DNA from: Nitzschia sp. DOCU1
Lineage: Eukaryota > Bacillariophyta > Bacillariophyceae > Bacillariales > Bacillariaceae
NCBI GenBank assembly: GCA_951394045.1
Contig: OX595989.1
Span: 1,798,001-1,862,000, forward strand
Direction: 5' to 3'
Length of the DNA stretch: 64,000 nucleotides
Part shown: piece by piece, positions 55,601 through 64,000 of the stretch
Layout of the letters: the number at the start of each line of letters is the position of its first letter
Position numbering within the stretch: position 1 is the stretch's first letter
Notes under the pieces: model-generated
The model's database searches: none
The model's input: only the letters and a program-made list of their open reading frames with translations
Told to the model about the DNA's origin: nothing
Program-made: the position numbers and the translations under genes

Positions 55601-55788
55601 GCCTGTTGTTGCTGGAATGTGGCCAATGAGGAGGAATGAAGCTGCTACTCGTGCTGTGACGTGTTGGCCAGAAAATTATACATCGTGGAACCAAGAGTTG
55701 TATAAATTTCCGAAAATACCCACGGTAGCGGCATCCCACCCGTGCAAATAACGTGGCAGACTACTGCCGGGTAGTGCGGAAAAATATA
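52541..55788 (-). mobile_element. Crypton-like tyrosine-recombinase element (approximate limits)
   Basis: The element is defined by its single intronless recombinase ORF, inserted between two housekeeping genes. Limits are tentative: they are set by the shared 9-mer AAATTTCCG at 52541-52549 and 55704-55712 and by an inverted copy CGGAAAAATATA at 55777-55788. Cryptons lack terminal inverted repeats and target-site hallmarks, so the ends cannot be proved from one copy. A stramenopile Crypton lineage is known, which fits. A domesticated gene of the same origin is the alternative. Confidence 0.5.
52646..55588 (-). CDS. Tyrosine recombinase (Crypton-like) with C-terminal Cys/His domain
   Basis: Intronless, 980 residues. 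The N-terminal part (about 45-200) resembles a core-binding domain. The catalytic domain has Arg221 (NCMARCASIDPL), a probable beta-hairpin Lys in KYDDSKADK (248), box II PYGTRKGSATH (Arg338), and GEWSIGSMLDVYW, where Tyr373 lies nine residues after Trp364, the exact His-to-Tyr spacing of XerD. So HxxR is YxxR and the third box has Trp for His; all essential Arg and Tyr are present, and the frame is intact. A coiled region (530-600), a basic nuclear-type stretch (about 770-800) and a C-terminal C/H cluster (CSIVGC to CSKEC, nine Cys/His) follow. The cluster is probably a zinc-binding DNA-contact module. Confidence 0.78.
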   Translation of the reverse strand: MSARQPGHRGGRIHSQQRETNDTAPTIGDDLALPADLAERYNETASFAHNDKTRQDYRNRIKRIITFWKENDPTYYAVGVCKVSEADLADATKYHFGKTEDIVYEGLNERFVLHFLVCNKHKDDGSKLKSLQDLRKYKDTIMWGSKMAGVLLPVKFFEMFDQFLGGYKKEFIKEKKKGNVDQTDADPISISLYRLLLKYAIDSNNIFVWVWTLAQWNCMARCASIDPLGFHNVKLGVDSLVVKYDDSKADKAGEKLSEKNIFANPFQWQECFWTGMGVWLALREGEGQTGDCFFLHNGLLEGNASKKYAEQLVGMIQPHLATVGNHIDIKKFNPYGTRKGSATHAVSGTTMPPSIPSIARRGEWSIGSMLDVYWHFGSVGDQYLGRILAGLDPMSPNFDVLPPHWNISDPMSNEFVKRGMNLTYKNFMENKPAYTALILRLFACLVFHSDALIRKMTSHPGHDFTKVAILHDRALLKELKSLVTLEKTAGVIEASTGIPPHVMHARQLEKLVEQTGKLMANIDCQNETLVASMVKTLEENALEAGHITSHRLTQILERHKNDQMEATKKEFESIKASIRRLRDAGANHDDKDEEGYTSHTPTFQEANIFQYGGKFHPVPQGFQFPSATLRQGLQLWLKGQTVNANGSQCIRPFRLLSARPTKELQNRYRINWVPIFTYLEKHATTQLPTNTRTMSDDAVEAYYTECLSILKNQVAYCFKTGGCLNWNVSSWSTKIQPSSIKKSGTEEDKAKLGTEATSFRNQPRSGGGSRKKRHSTTTPLYPQRQKRRNLQPTNQLQRGRRRNHSSTPSTTNNAFRDSFGGMEDLDEEQRQRIAARDREIREQANQEMRQEMIAAGAEQLRVGDAAGFDGSRLYVGPTGATGVEVNRGNVSTFELHAYSQQHLTQHVPQTRKVPLSTSPGQCSIVGCQWNNLAPDHRCHGCSVAGIHNMCAQANGLTSTVNELDMYCSKECQTAKEPTPK

Positions 55789-56234
55789 CACTTTCTGTAT
55801 AATGGACTTGTATGACTAATGAAGTCGTGTATGTAATTCCGACAGTCTGTAGGGTAGTAGGGAGTTGGGAAAGTATGAAACTACAGCCTGCTTCGGCAGC
55901 GACAGGTAGAACTGTAGTTGGTTTAGCCTTTGGGCTTGAAAGATAACAGGTATTCATCGTCATAAATACAATAATGGTGGGAGCTCGCCCACCTCACCGA
56001 AAGCGAACGGGGGCGCGCTCCCGCCGTGGGGCGGTTTTGTGACGTTTGGAAAACAACTCGGAAGATCTTGCCAACCACGTGAAAAGATCGCGTGTCCATC
56101 ATGATGATCTCGCACATGCCGATTGTGACGTCCAATCCGGATCCGAAGCTAACTACTGTAGCGTCGAAGTTATCATTCTTCTCGTCGTCTTCAACAACCG
56201 ACCTTTAGAAGCAGCCACAATTGTCAACTATACG
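55589..56234. promoter_or_regulatory. Right flank of the element and bioB upstream region
   Basis: 646 bp. It holds an imperfect inverted repeat (55701-55712 with 55777-55788) enclosing a perfect hairpin GGCAG-ACTA-CTGCC at 55755-55768. The bioB frame is open from 56046 but the protein-like leader begins at the ATG at 56235. Confidence 0.4.
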
Positions 56235-57545
56235 ATGGTATCAGCATCTCGTCTTTTGTTCTCTCACATTGCCCGCCGAGGAGCCACCGCCACACGTCAC
56301 CATGGTGTGGCGGCACGGATGGGAGTTCGCGGTTTGTCGACTGCTCCCCACGTTGCGACTCCCAAGGTTGTGATTGATCGATACTCTGCCATGCCCGCGA
56401 ACTCTGCGGACTCTGCCCAACGTCTTCCTAATGACATGATCGAGCGCAACGCTCTTTATGAGGATGAGGAAACTCGTGAGATGGGAGGAGTGACCGCTAC
56501 TGTCCGCCATAATTGGACCAAGCAGGAGATTGCAGACATTTACGGTCTCCCCTTCCATGAGCTCATGCACCGCGCAAGCATGGTGCATCGCATGTACTGG
56601 GATCCCTCGGAAGTCCAGCAGTGCACACTCTTGAGCATCAAGACTGGTGGCTGCACGGAAGATTGTTCCTACTGCTCGCAGTCTACGCGCCACAACACTT
56701 TTGTCAAGCCCACGCCCACCATGAAGGTCCAGGAGGTTTTGGAGGCCGCGCGTCGTGCGAAGGAAGCAGGATCCACTCGCTTCTGCATGGGGGCTGCCTG
56801 GAGAGAACTGGGAAACAAGAAGAATGCATTCAATCACATCCTTGATATGGTCCGTGGAGTCAATGGCATGGGAATGGAAGTGTGCTGCACATTGGGCATG
56901 TTGACCGCCGAACAAGCCAGGCAGCTCAAGGAGGCTGGTTTATCCGCCTATAACCATAATTTGGACACTTCTCCTGAGCACTATCCGAACGTAATCACTA
57001 CTCGGTCCTATGAAGATCGCCTGCAAACCATCGCCAACGTTCGTGATGCTGGCATCAGTGTCTGTTGTGGTGGAATTTTAGGGCTTGGGGAGAAAGAGAA
57101 TGACCGTGTGGGTTTGCTTCACGTTCTTGCAACACTCCCAGAACATCCAGAGAGTGTTCCGATCAACGCCTTGGTAGCAGTCGAAGGAACTCCCCTGGGA
57201 GACAAGGATGAAATCGACAAAGTGGATGCGTTTGACATGGCTCGGATGATTGCTACTGCGCGCATTGTGATGCCACGCACTATGGTGCGGCTGTCGGCAG
57301 GTCGCATGTCCTTCAGTCATGCGGAGCAGTACCTGATGTTCCAGGCGGGTGCCAATTCGATCTTCAACGGTGACAAGCTGTTGACCACGGCCAATCCAGA
57401 GTTCGACGAAGACCAAGCCATGTTTCAAAAGTTTGGATTCAAGGGAAAGCCTGCTCACAAGGGGCCACTTCTAGCTCCCGCTGAAAGCTCTGGTCAAGTT
57501 ATTATCACCAAAGTTGAAGCAAGGAAGGAACAACAATTCGCATAG
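56235..57545 (+). CDS. BIOB: Biotin synthase, mitochondrial-type leader
   Basis: A single exon of 436 residues. The radical-SAM motif is GGCTEDCSYCSQS with Cys140, Cys144 and Cys147. The [2Fe-2S] ligands appear in TRFCMGAAWRE and CCTLGML plus the later cysteine in GISVCCGGILGLGE, and the ligand Arg lies in TMVRLSAGRMSF. The YNHNLDTSPEHY block is the dethiobiotin/SAM site. It inserts sulfur into dethiobiotin, the last step of biotin synthesis. The first 40 residues are Arg/Ala/Ser-rich and free of acidic residues (MVSASRLLFSHIARRGATAT), a classical mitochondrial leader, hence the ATG at 56235 rather than the longer frame. The recombinase element sits directly upstream and may affect the promoter. 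Convergent with the YebC gene (70 bp). Confidence 0.96.
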   Translation: MVSASRLLFSHIARRGATATRHHGVAARMGVRGLSTAPHVATPKVVIDRYSAMPANSADSAQRLPNDMIERNALYEDEETREMGGVTATVRHNWTKQEIADIYGLPFHELMHRASMVHRMYWDPSEVQQCTLLSIKTGGCTEDCSYCSQSTRHNTFVKPTPTMKVQEVLEAARRAKEAGSTRFCMGAAWRELGNKKNAFNHILDMVRGVNGMGMEVCCTLGMLTAEQARQLKEAGLSAYNHNLDTSPEHYPNVITTRSYEDRLQTIANVRDAGISVCCGGILGLGEKENDRVGLLHVLATLPEHPESVPINALVAVEGTPLGDKDEIDKVDAFDMARMIATARIVMPRTMVRLSAGRMSFSHAEQYLMFQAGANSIFNGDKLLTTANPEFDEDQAMFQKFGFKGKPAHKGPLLAPAESSGQVIITKVEARKEQQFA

Positions 57546-57615
57546 GACAACTTGCACTTTAATATAGTAATGGCACACGAGTGCTGGAATTTAAACAATA
57601 ATGGTCATTTCGCCT

Positions 57616-58680
57616 TTAGTTTGACATGTTGTGTTCTACGCTGTCGACATCGTCTAGCTCTTCCAACGCCTCGATGATCTGCATGTTCTTGTCGAAGTCC
57701 TCCTCACTACATTCCACCGGGGCCTTGCTCACGTAGACCAGTGACATTTTGCAGTCTGTGTGTCCCATACCCTTAATCGCTTCTGCCATGGCAGAGGAAT
57801 CCGTTGGTTCTACGTAAATCACCGATGTTCCTTCAGCATCACCCTAAATAATACCAATGGGTACAAAGAAAAATATGAGCAATTTATGAGGTCGGGCTAT
57901 AGAATCGCATCTCCTTTCGATTGCAAGGACGTACCTCTTCAAGCAAAAAATCATCAATTCCCGCCTCAATACAGACATCCAATAACTCTTCTTCTTGCAA
58001 AGCCGCAGGTACCTCGACTTTTCCCTTTCTGTCGTACATAAAAAGAACGGAGCCAGGCTCTGCAATTTTTCCTTGTCGTCTGTTCACAGTTGACTTGACG
58101 TCGGCACTAGCACGATTTGCATTATCGGATAGGACATTAATCACAAAGCTGGCACCACCAAGTCCGTAAGCTTCAAAAATTGATTCGGAAAAATCACCAG
58201 CAGCACCTTCAGTTGCTCTCTTGATGGCACGGTTGATGTTATCGACTGGAACATTGTTGGCCCTTGCCGCCTTGATGACATCGGCCAACATGCGGTTGGC
58301 GTTTTGATCATCCGAACCTCCCTGTAATTTTTGAATGCACTTGGTCAGAGTTTCCTCTCTCCTTTGACAAAGCTGCGTCTAGCTCGCAAACATCAGACAC
58401 CAGCCACACCGTGGTACGCAACAGTCATACATACCTGCTTGACTGCCATGATGATTTTCTTCCCAAAAATGGCATTAATTTTGGCCTTTCTTGCATCCGT
58501 CTTCGATTTCGTGGCCGCTCGCACCGCCGCAGCACGTCCCATGAAAAGCGGAGATAGCCTGGTCACCTGTTGAGGAGTCGTCGATTGGGTTCGGTGCAGG
58601 TTCTTCTGCGAGATCGCGACAGAAAATCCTGCTGATCGGAAGATTCCGACCAAAAGGAGGAGCAATGTGAATCGAAGCAT
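57616..58680 (-). CDS. YebC/PmpR (TACO1) family protein, plastid-targeted
   Basis: Exons 58680-58435, 58321-57935 and 57843-57616 (introns 113 and 91 bp, both phase 0) give 286 residues. The core reads AKINAIFGKKIIMAVKQ joined to GGSDDQNANRMLADVIKAAR, then NNVPVDNINRAIKRATEG, YGLGGASFVINVLSDNANR and, in exon 3, GDAEGTSVIYVEPTDSSAMA. Family members act on translation or transcription in bacteria and organelles: mitochondrial TACO1 aids COX1 translation, and bacterial YebC has been linked to proline-rich translation. The N-terminus MLRFTLLLLLVGIFRSAGFS is a signal peptide with an SAGF site, indicating the complex plastid. The ATG at 58680 is the only ATG that gives this leader. Confidence 0.88.
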
Positions 58681-59145
58681 CCTGGAAATTGGGATCAAAT
58701 GAAATTGATTAAACTGCCAAATAGTTGGACTTGGGGAAACTCCACCGTGTTGTTGTTGATCTATTCAGACGACACTTCGCAGTCATGAACTACTGCTGCT
58801 ACTGAAGCGGAGTGGTGGGAAGTCGGAGGTGTAGAGGCAATTCTGTGGAGGCGAGCTGATGGGTGCGTCAGTGGTGGGTCAGCTCGTCGGTACTCGACGT
58901 ACGTACCCTATGTACACGAACGCGAGGCCTGCAGTGCGCACGAGCCTGCGCGGACCGTGATCCATTTGGTCGGCCCGCCTTCCGAAAAAAAAGATCGCGG
59001 CCGCACCCCATCCGACCATCCATCGCACACCTGCATCCTTTTTTCTATGCACACGCCCAAAAGTATTGCCGACGACGAACAAGAACAGAAGGAAACCGAC
59101 CGGGGCTGCCCCACGCTTGCCTCGCATTGCACTCGTACTTCAGTG
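58681..59145. promoter_or_regulatory. Divergent intergenic region (YebC / RNase H)
   Basis: 465 bp. The RNase H frame is open from 58957, but the residues before the ATG at 59146 would bury the signal peptide. Short ORFs on both strands are not supported. Confidence 0.4.
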
Positions 59146-60712
59146 ATGCATAGAGCGTCGGTCTGGTGCACTCCGCGAATATCCGGTTTCGCTGTCCTCA
59201 TTTCCATGGTCCTCATGCTGTCATCGGGAAGCAAAATGATGGCTTCCGCATGGGCGACGAGTGCTGGCACTGCCATCGTTCAACGGACGACAAGAAGCCC
59301 ATTGAGGAGCAATCTCCGGCGATGCTTGTCGGAAATCACGTCTCTAACAAAGGAACGAGTCAGGGCTATTATGGAAGGCATCCCAACTCAGCCAGTTTCT
59401 GTACCCGCGAGGGTGTCCTCTCCTTCTGACGGTTGTTCTAACGAAAATCTATACAATTCCAGCTTGACGATATCCGACTTGCATAAAATGAAGACATCCG
59501 AAATTCAAGCGGAACTCTACTTTCGTGGCTTAAAAAGCAAGGGAGATAGAGTTCTACTTATAAACCGCCTGAAAAAAGTTCTCGACGAAGCTGCCTCAGA
59601 AGACGGCGATACCTCCAAAATCGACGCTCTTCCGACCATCGACCCAGGCCACTTATACGTGCTTCGCACAAAAGGAAACACGACACCGCAGAGTCGTGGG
59701 ATGGGAGTGGGTCTTGTACTATATGATCCTGAAAACAATTCCGAGGTGTGGACTGGGCGAATTTATTTGCCCGGCGACCGTAGTCCTTTTGAAGCGGAAT
59801 ATTCGGCGGTGATTTTGGGAATGGAATATGCCTCTCAGTCGCTGGGAGTTCGACGGCTACTTGTACAAACGTCAAGTGATGTCATTGTTCAACAAATTCG
59901 TGGTGTCTATAAAGTCAATAAAATATCGCTACAGAAGCTTCTTGCACGAGAGCAAGAAGTTGAGAGAAATTTTGAGGATTTTGCCATTGATCTGATCTCG
60001 GCAACCGCAAACGAACTTAGCAGGGAACTTGCGAGCAAGGCGCTTGCAACTCGCAAATCTTTCAATGTGTTGCTGGATTCCGATGGAAACCTGAATCTAC
60101 GAGATCCCATAGAAGTTATCGATCGCACTCCTACAGAAGATGGGCGCTGGAAACAAGCGGATCCGCCGTCATTTTCTGCGGCCATCGATCCAGCTCGAAC
60201 CTATTTGCTTCGATTTGACGGGGGATCGCGAGGCAATCCTGGATTGGCTGGAGCGGGAATGGTACTTTACGATGACCAAGGCCAAGAAATTTGGTGTGGT
60301 TGGAAGTTCCACGACGGCGCAGCGACAAACAATCTAGCGGAGTATCTGGGTCTTCTTTGTGGTCTGAAATGTGCAAAATCATTTGGTATTGAAAAATTGA
60401 TTGTAGAAGGTGACTCGCAGTTGATCGTCCGACAATTGACTGGAAAGTACCAATGTCGGGAAGAATCATTGAAGAAATTTTTCACTGCAGCTCGCGACAT
60501 CGCGCATAATTTCGAATATTTTGAAATACGGCACATTCCAAGGGCAGAAAACAAACGCGCGGACTGGCTAGCGAACCATGCTATGGATGTAAGTCTTATC
60601 CTGGGGACCTAATTATTGTTGATATCTGAAGTCCTCCTTACACCCAACCACTGTCGTTGTTAACTAGCTGCAGGAGTCTGGTGGGTTTGATCAAATTCAG
60701 ACGGAGCTATGA
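59146..60712 (+). CDS. Tandem RNase H protein with SAP domain, plastid-targeted
   Basis: The N-terminus has hydrophobic GFAVLISMVLMLSSG then ASAWATSAG, an ASAFAP motif with Trp, so plastid import is likely. A SAP-type helix pair (about 108-146; MKTSEIQAELYFRGLKSKGD) follows, a DNA/RNA-binding module. RNase H copy 1 (about 170-300) keeps FEAEYSAVILGMEYA but lacks the first Asp (LRTKGN), so it is probably inactive. Copy 2 (about 352-481) has all four acids: Asp358 (RFDGGSRGNPG), Glu399 (NLAEYLGLL), Asp423 (EGDSQLIV) and Asp473 (RADWLANHAMD). It would cut RNA in RNA-DNA hybrids. A GTAAGT donor at 60589 and an AG at 60672-60673 suggest a final 39-nt exon ending ESGGFDQIQTEL (500 residues); unspliced, the frame stops at 60612. 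Confidence 0.85.
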
Positions 60713-60815
60713 TGGATGTAAACAGCACTGCAAGAGATTTGCAGATGAGGCTATAACTCTTCCTCTGGGGTAGAAGAACATATTTTACCGCTTGCTCATT
60801 TCTTAGACAACAATC

Positions 60816-62635
60816 TTAGCCCCCTCCGCGACCCTTCATGTAAGAAACACCTGGACCCAACTGGCCACTTCGGGCTCCACCGCTGTTGGCAATATCCATT
60901 GCATTTCCCATCATATTTCCTAGGGGTGCACCACCGCCACCACCCATCATTCCTGAGGCTTGAGCATTCGGATCTTGCGAAGGTGGACTGATAACAGTTT
61001 CATCGATGGACAAAATGACGCACGCAGCTTCTGTCGCCGATTCGAACGAGTTCATCTTGTTGTCACTGGGCTCCCAAACTCCCAGCTCGAAAGTATCCGT
61101 GATTCCGCCTTCTTCGATGTCGACCCCATACCAGCAAGCCGCCTCGCCTTCTTGGGCGTGCTTGCGGCGTAAGGCCGACAAAATGTCTGTCGAGTCCAAG
61201 CCCGCATTGTCGCACAGCTGCCGCGGAATGACTTCGAGCGCCTTGCTGTAGGCACTAACAATGAGTTGCTCCTTGCCTTCGATTTCAAGCGCTCGTCGGC
61301 GCAAGAAATTGGAGACACACATCTCAACCGCCCCGCCTCCGGCGACCACCGATCCTGATTGTATGGTTCGTTTGACCACCATCAACGCATCGTGAACACT
61401 GCGTTCGCTTTCAGCAATGAATTGTTCAGTGCCACCACGTAAGACAATCGTACAAGTTAACGTTGAAGGACATTCCGTAAATATGTTGAATCGTTCATCT
61501 CCGACTTGGCGCTCTTCGAATACCCCACAAGTTCCCAAAATAGCTTCCGAAAGGCCATTCGTAGTGGTTTGAATGCTTGCATTTGTGGCCTTGGCGACCC
61601 GCTTCAAGTCTCCATCCGGCACCCGGCCCGCACAGAAGAGTCCTCGGTCCGCAAAATACTGTGTCGCCAAATCACCGATCGGCAGCTTGGACAAAACAAC
61701 ATTGGCACCTGATTTCACGCAGGCATCCAATTTGTCGTAAATGACTTGCCATTCCGCATCTACAATCGATTGATACTCGGAAGGAGACGAAATTCGAACT
61801 TCTGCATTTTCCTTTTCAGATTTCAATTCCAGTTCGACGTTTAGAAGGAGAATTTTGGGGTTTGTGAATTTCTTTGTCATCTGTTCGAAGCCAGCGTACG
61901 AGAATGTCTTTTTGAAAGCCACCCCCTCGACCAAGAACGACTGTCGCACGTCTCCTCCTGGAATCCGCTTGATGGCAATCCACTCTTGAATTTCGTCCAG
62001 ATTCCCTGTTGCATGCAATTTGGTGACAGCGCTGACCACCATGGGGGCGAACAAATCTTGGTGGCTCGAGATGAGCTTGCTATTGAGGGCCGTACTGGCG
62101 CATTTCAACAACATGGTCTCCCGATCGGGCTCCACGGCTAATTCGGCTACCTTTTGAACCGCTTGCCTTCCCGCTTTGCGAATGGTTTGAATCATTCTCG
62201 TAGGACTCATGCCTTCTTCCACGAGCGGCTTGAGCTTGGTCAAAATCTCGGCTGCAAGCAGGACAACGGAAGTAGTTCCATCGCCTACACTGACATCTTG
62301 ACTCATGGAAATGTCCACTAGGGTCTTCGCGGCGGGATGAGCGATTTCCAGCAATTTCATGATCGTGGCGCCGTCGTTGCTGATGACCGTTTTGGGGCCA
62401 GTGGCCACGAGTTTGTCCATGCCGCGAGGCCCCAAGGTAGTTCGGACCGCGTCGGCAACGGCCTGGCAAGCGTTGATGTTGCTCACCAGTTGAGGAGTGC
62501 CCTGAAGAAAGTGACAACAGTGTGAGCGATCGCTACGCGGATGGCTGTAAACAACAACGAGATTCTCACCTGCGAGGTGTCCGTCCCCTCACGAAGGATA
62601 ATGATCCCTGGACGCATTCCCATTCCGGCATTCAT
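60816..62635 (-). CDS. CCT7: T-complex protein 1 subunit eta (CCT7)
   Basis: Exon 1, 62635-62570 (22 codons), and exon 2, 62501-60816, with a 68-bp intron, give 583 residues. The joined N-terminus reads [20 protein letters not shown], the CCT7 version, then [20 protein letters not shown]. Group II chaperonin motifs follow: [25 protein letters not shown], and [11 protein letters not shown]. The eta-specific block is [20 protein letters not shown] with [11 protein letters not shown]. It is one of eight subunits of the cytosolic TRiC ring that folds actin and tubulin. The C-terminal tail is Gly/Met-rich, longer than in animals, and ends in a GRGGG-type sequence. Calling eta rather than another CCT subunit rests on these blocks. 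Confidence 0.96.
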
Positions 62636-63133
62636 GGCGAAAGTTTGATGGCAGGTGGATCACTCGAGAACGCTGGTTTGTATCGACCTAGCGACTCTGC
62701 GTTTTGTGGCAACGCGACGTTGAATTGCTATGTTATTGTGCGGCCACCAGCAGCCAGCAGCCAGCATTGGAGGCGCTCATCGTCTGCATCTCCCGTCCAT
62801 CATCTTTTGCATGGAAGAGGGAGGACGACGAGAGGTAAGCATGATTTTCGCGCGAGACCTGGCCGTCGTCCGCATTTTGAGAGGAAGCTTGGTAAGAAAC
62901 ACGGTATGCGTGGTATGTATGCACGGTGAAATGTTGTCGACACATGATGATGGGAGGGTTTTGTTCCAACGGCAACGTTCCTCTACTATTACTACTTGAT
63001 GGACACCTTGGCTGCATTCAACTACGCCGGTATACATGATGCCGTGATAGAGATAAGTTTGTAACTAGTCCTCCTTCTGCGAAATTCATCGGTCGCTCTC
63101 CCGCGTTTCATTGCAGAAAGTCAGATATCCCCA
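62636..63133. promoter_or_regulatory. Divergent intergenic region (CCT7 / TsaE)
   Basis: About 500 bp, with overlapping unsupported ORFs on both strands and CAGCCAG-type short repeats near 62748-62766. No RNA gene is recognised. Confidence 0.4.
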
Positions 63134-64000
63134 ATGACCAAAGTCTGCTTAATGCTGCTCGCCATGGTCTTCTTGTTCCGTGCTTCTTCCTTGCTTCAAC
63201 CATCGTTGCCCATTGTAAGAAAGAACTTTTCGCACTCGCTTCCAGCGCGAATGATAATGCGGGACAAAGGCCAACATTTTGGTCCCTGCGCATCATCACC
63301 CTATCGAAGAGTCGGCTACGAGACCAAGACTCCACGATTGGCTCTGCACCTATCCACTTCCACAGGCGAGTTCTCCCCACTTACAATACGGCTTTCGATT
63401 CCTACAGCAGAAGACTTGGAGGAGGTTGGCGCTTTGTTGGCTGTCATGTCGCACCCCCCAGACTCGTTGTTTCTAGATGGTGGTAAGTATCGATCAGTAA
63501 ACATGCGTCTCGACAACTTAGTGGTGTTTCTCACGATTTCGGCATGGCAACTACTAAAGACCTGGGTGCTGGGAAGACCACGTTGGCACGTGGGTTTGTA
63601 CTTGGCAAATTAGGTTTGGATAACCATGACGCGGAACAAGCGATACGAGTTACTTCTCCCACCTACTTGCTTTCCAATACTTACTGCTACTACGACGATG
63701 ATCGTGATGAGGAACTTGAGATTCACCACATAGACCTTTACCGACTGCCGGGAACGTCGTCCGAGGAGTTCGAACCCCTGCAACTCGGACAAATTTTCCA
63801 GAAGTGTATCTCTCTAGTGGAATGGCCGAGTCGATTGGACAATACATCAGAACTTCTCCCCCCAAGCTCTCACCGCTTGGATGTTAATATTGTGATTGTA
63901 CCTAAAACCGATACGAGGCTAATTACGCTAACAGCGCCCGTGGGTTCGACCTGGAAGCAACGGCTCAAGATACTAGTTGAGGGAGGAATGGTGGATGATT
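63134..64000 (+). CDS. TSAE: TsaE-family tRNA t6A biosynthesis ATPase, 3' end outside window
   Basis: Exons 63134-63482 and 63560-64000 (77-bp intron); the frame is still open at the window end. The junction rebuilds the P-loop: LDGDLGAGKTTLARGFVLG. Then come VTSPTYLLSNTYCYY, IHHIDLYRLPG and SLVEWPSRL, the TsaE set including the switch-like Thr-Ser-Pro-Thr and the Trp-Pro motif. TsaE is the bacterial ATPase that resets the TsaB-TsaD complex making t6A37 in ANN-decoding tRNAs; the eukaryotic cytosol does not use it, so an organelle is implied. The N-terminus MTKVCLMLLAMVFLFRASSL is signal-peptide-like, with Leu rather than Phe near the cleavage site, suggesting the plastid but less certainly than its neighbours. 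Confidence 0.9.

Noticed and set aside
52541..55712. AAATTTCCG pair as proven target-site duplication
   Set aside because: A 9-bp match between the two flanks is close to chance, and Cryptons do not make target-site duplications by a transposase-like mechanism; kept as tentative limits only.

Overview
The window looks like nuclear DNA of a diatom, most probably a raphid pennate such as Phaeodactylum tricornutum; the species is inference. The grounds are: short GT-AG introns (mostly 67-113 bp) with GTAAGT/GTGAGT donors, compact gene spacing, eukaryotic housekeeping genes, and at least five proteins whose N-termini read as a signal peptide followed by an ASAFAP-like motif, which is how nuclear-encoded proteins enter a four-membrane red secondary plastid. 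No tRNA, rRNA, CRISPR array or virus was seen. LAYOUT. 0-9 kb: a partial tRNA 2'-phosphotransferase, an ANTH/ENTH-like protein with a signal peptide, the ribosome-biogenesis ATPase AK6/Fap7, the NatA subunit NAA15, a LYR-motif protein and UDP-GlcNAc pyrophosphorylase. 10-25 kb: a four-exon leucine-rich-repeat gene, nucleoside diphosphate kinase with an 8-nt microexon, a conserved unknown, two long low-complexity proteins and a small secreted protein. 25-36 kb: a 1450-residue coiled-coil protein, a Rheb-like GTPase, TTC27/Emw1, and a TPM-domain protein with a three-part address for the thylakoid lumen. 36-48 kb: an insulysin-type M16 protease that also carries a lumen address, COG1 with an EF-hand, then RecN-like and GyrB genes in tandem. 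49-52 kb: dihydroceramide delta-4 desaturase, a small membrane protein and ribosomal protein S24. 52.5-55.8 kb: an intronless 980-residue tyrosine-recombinase ORF, read as a Crypton-like mobile element, lying between RPS24 and biotin synthase. 56-64 kb: biotin synthase, a YebC-family protein, a tandem RNase H protein with a SAP domain, CCT7, and a 3'-truncated TsaE. HOW THE GENES RELATE. There are no operons. Neighbours alternate in strand, so many are divergent pairs sharing a 0.4-1.4 kb promoter or convergent pairs only 27-110 bp apart. The clearest functional theme is plastid biology: GyrB, RecN-like and RNase H for organelle DNA, YebC and TsaE for organelle gene expression or tRNA modification, and the TPM and M16 proteins for the thylakoid lumen. 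Other genes serve the secretory and sphingolipid systems (COG1, desaturase, UAP1) and cytosolic protein synthesis or folding (NAA15, RPS24, CCT7, AK6). Exon joins were made by eye from splice consensus plus protein continuity. All names rest on recognised motifs, not on database searches.
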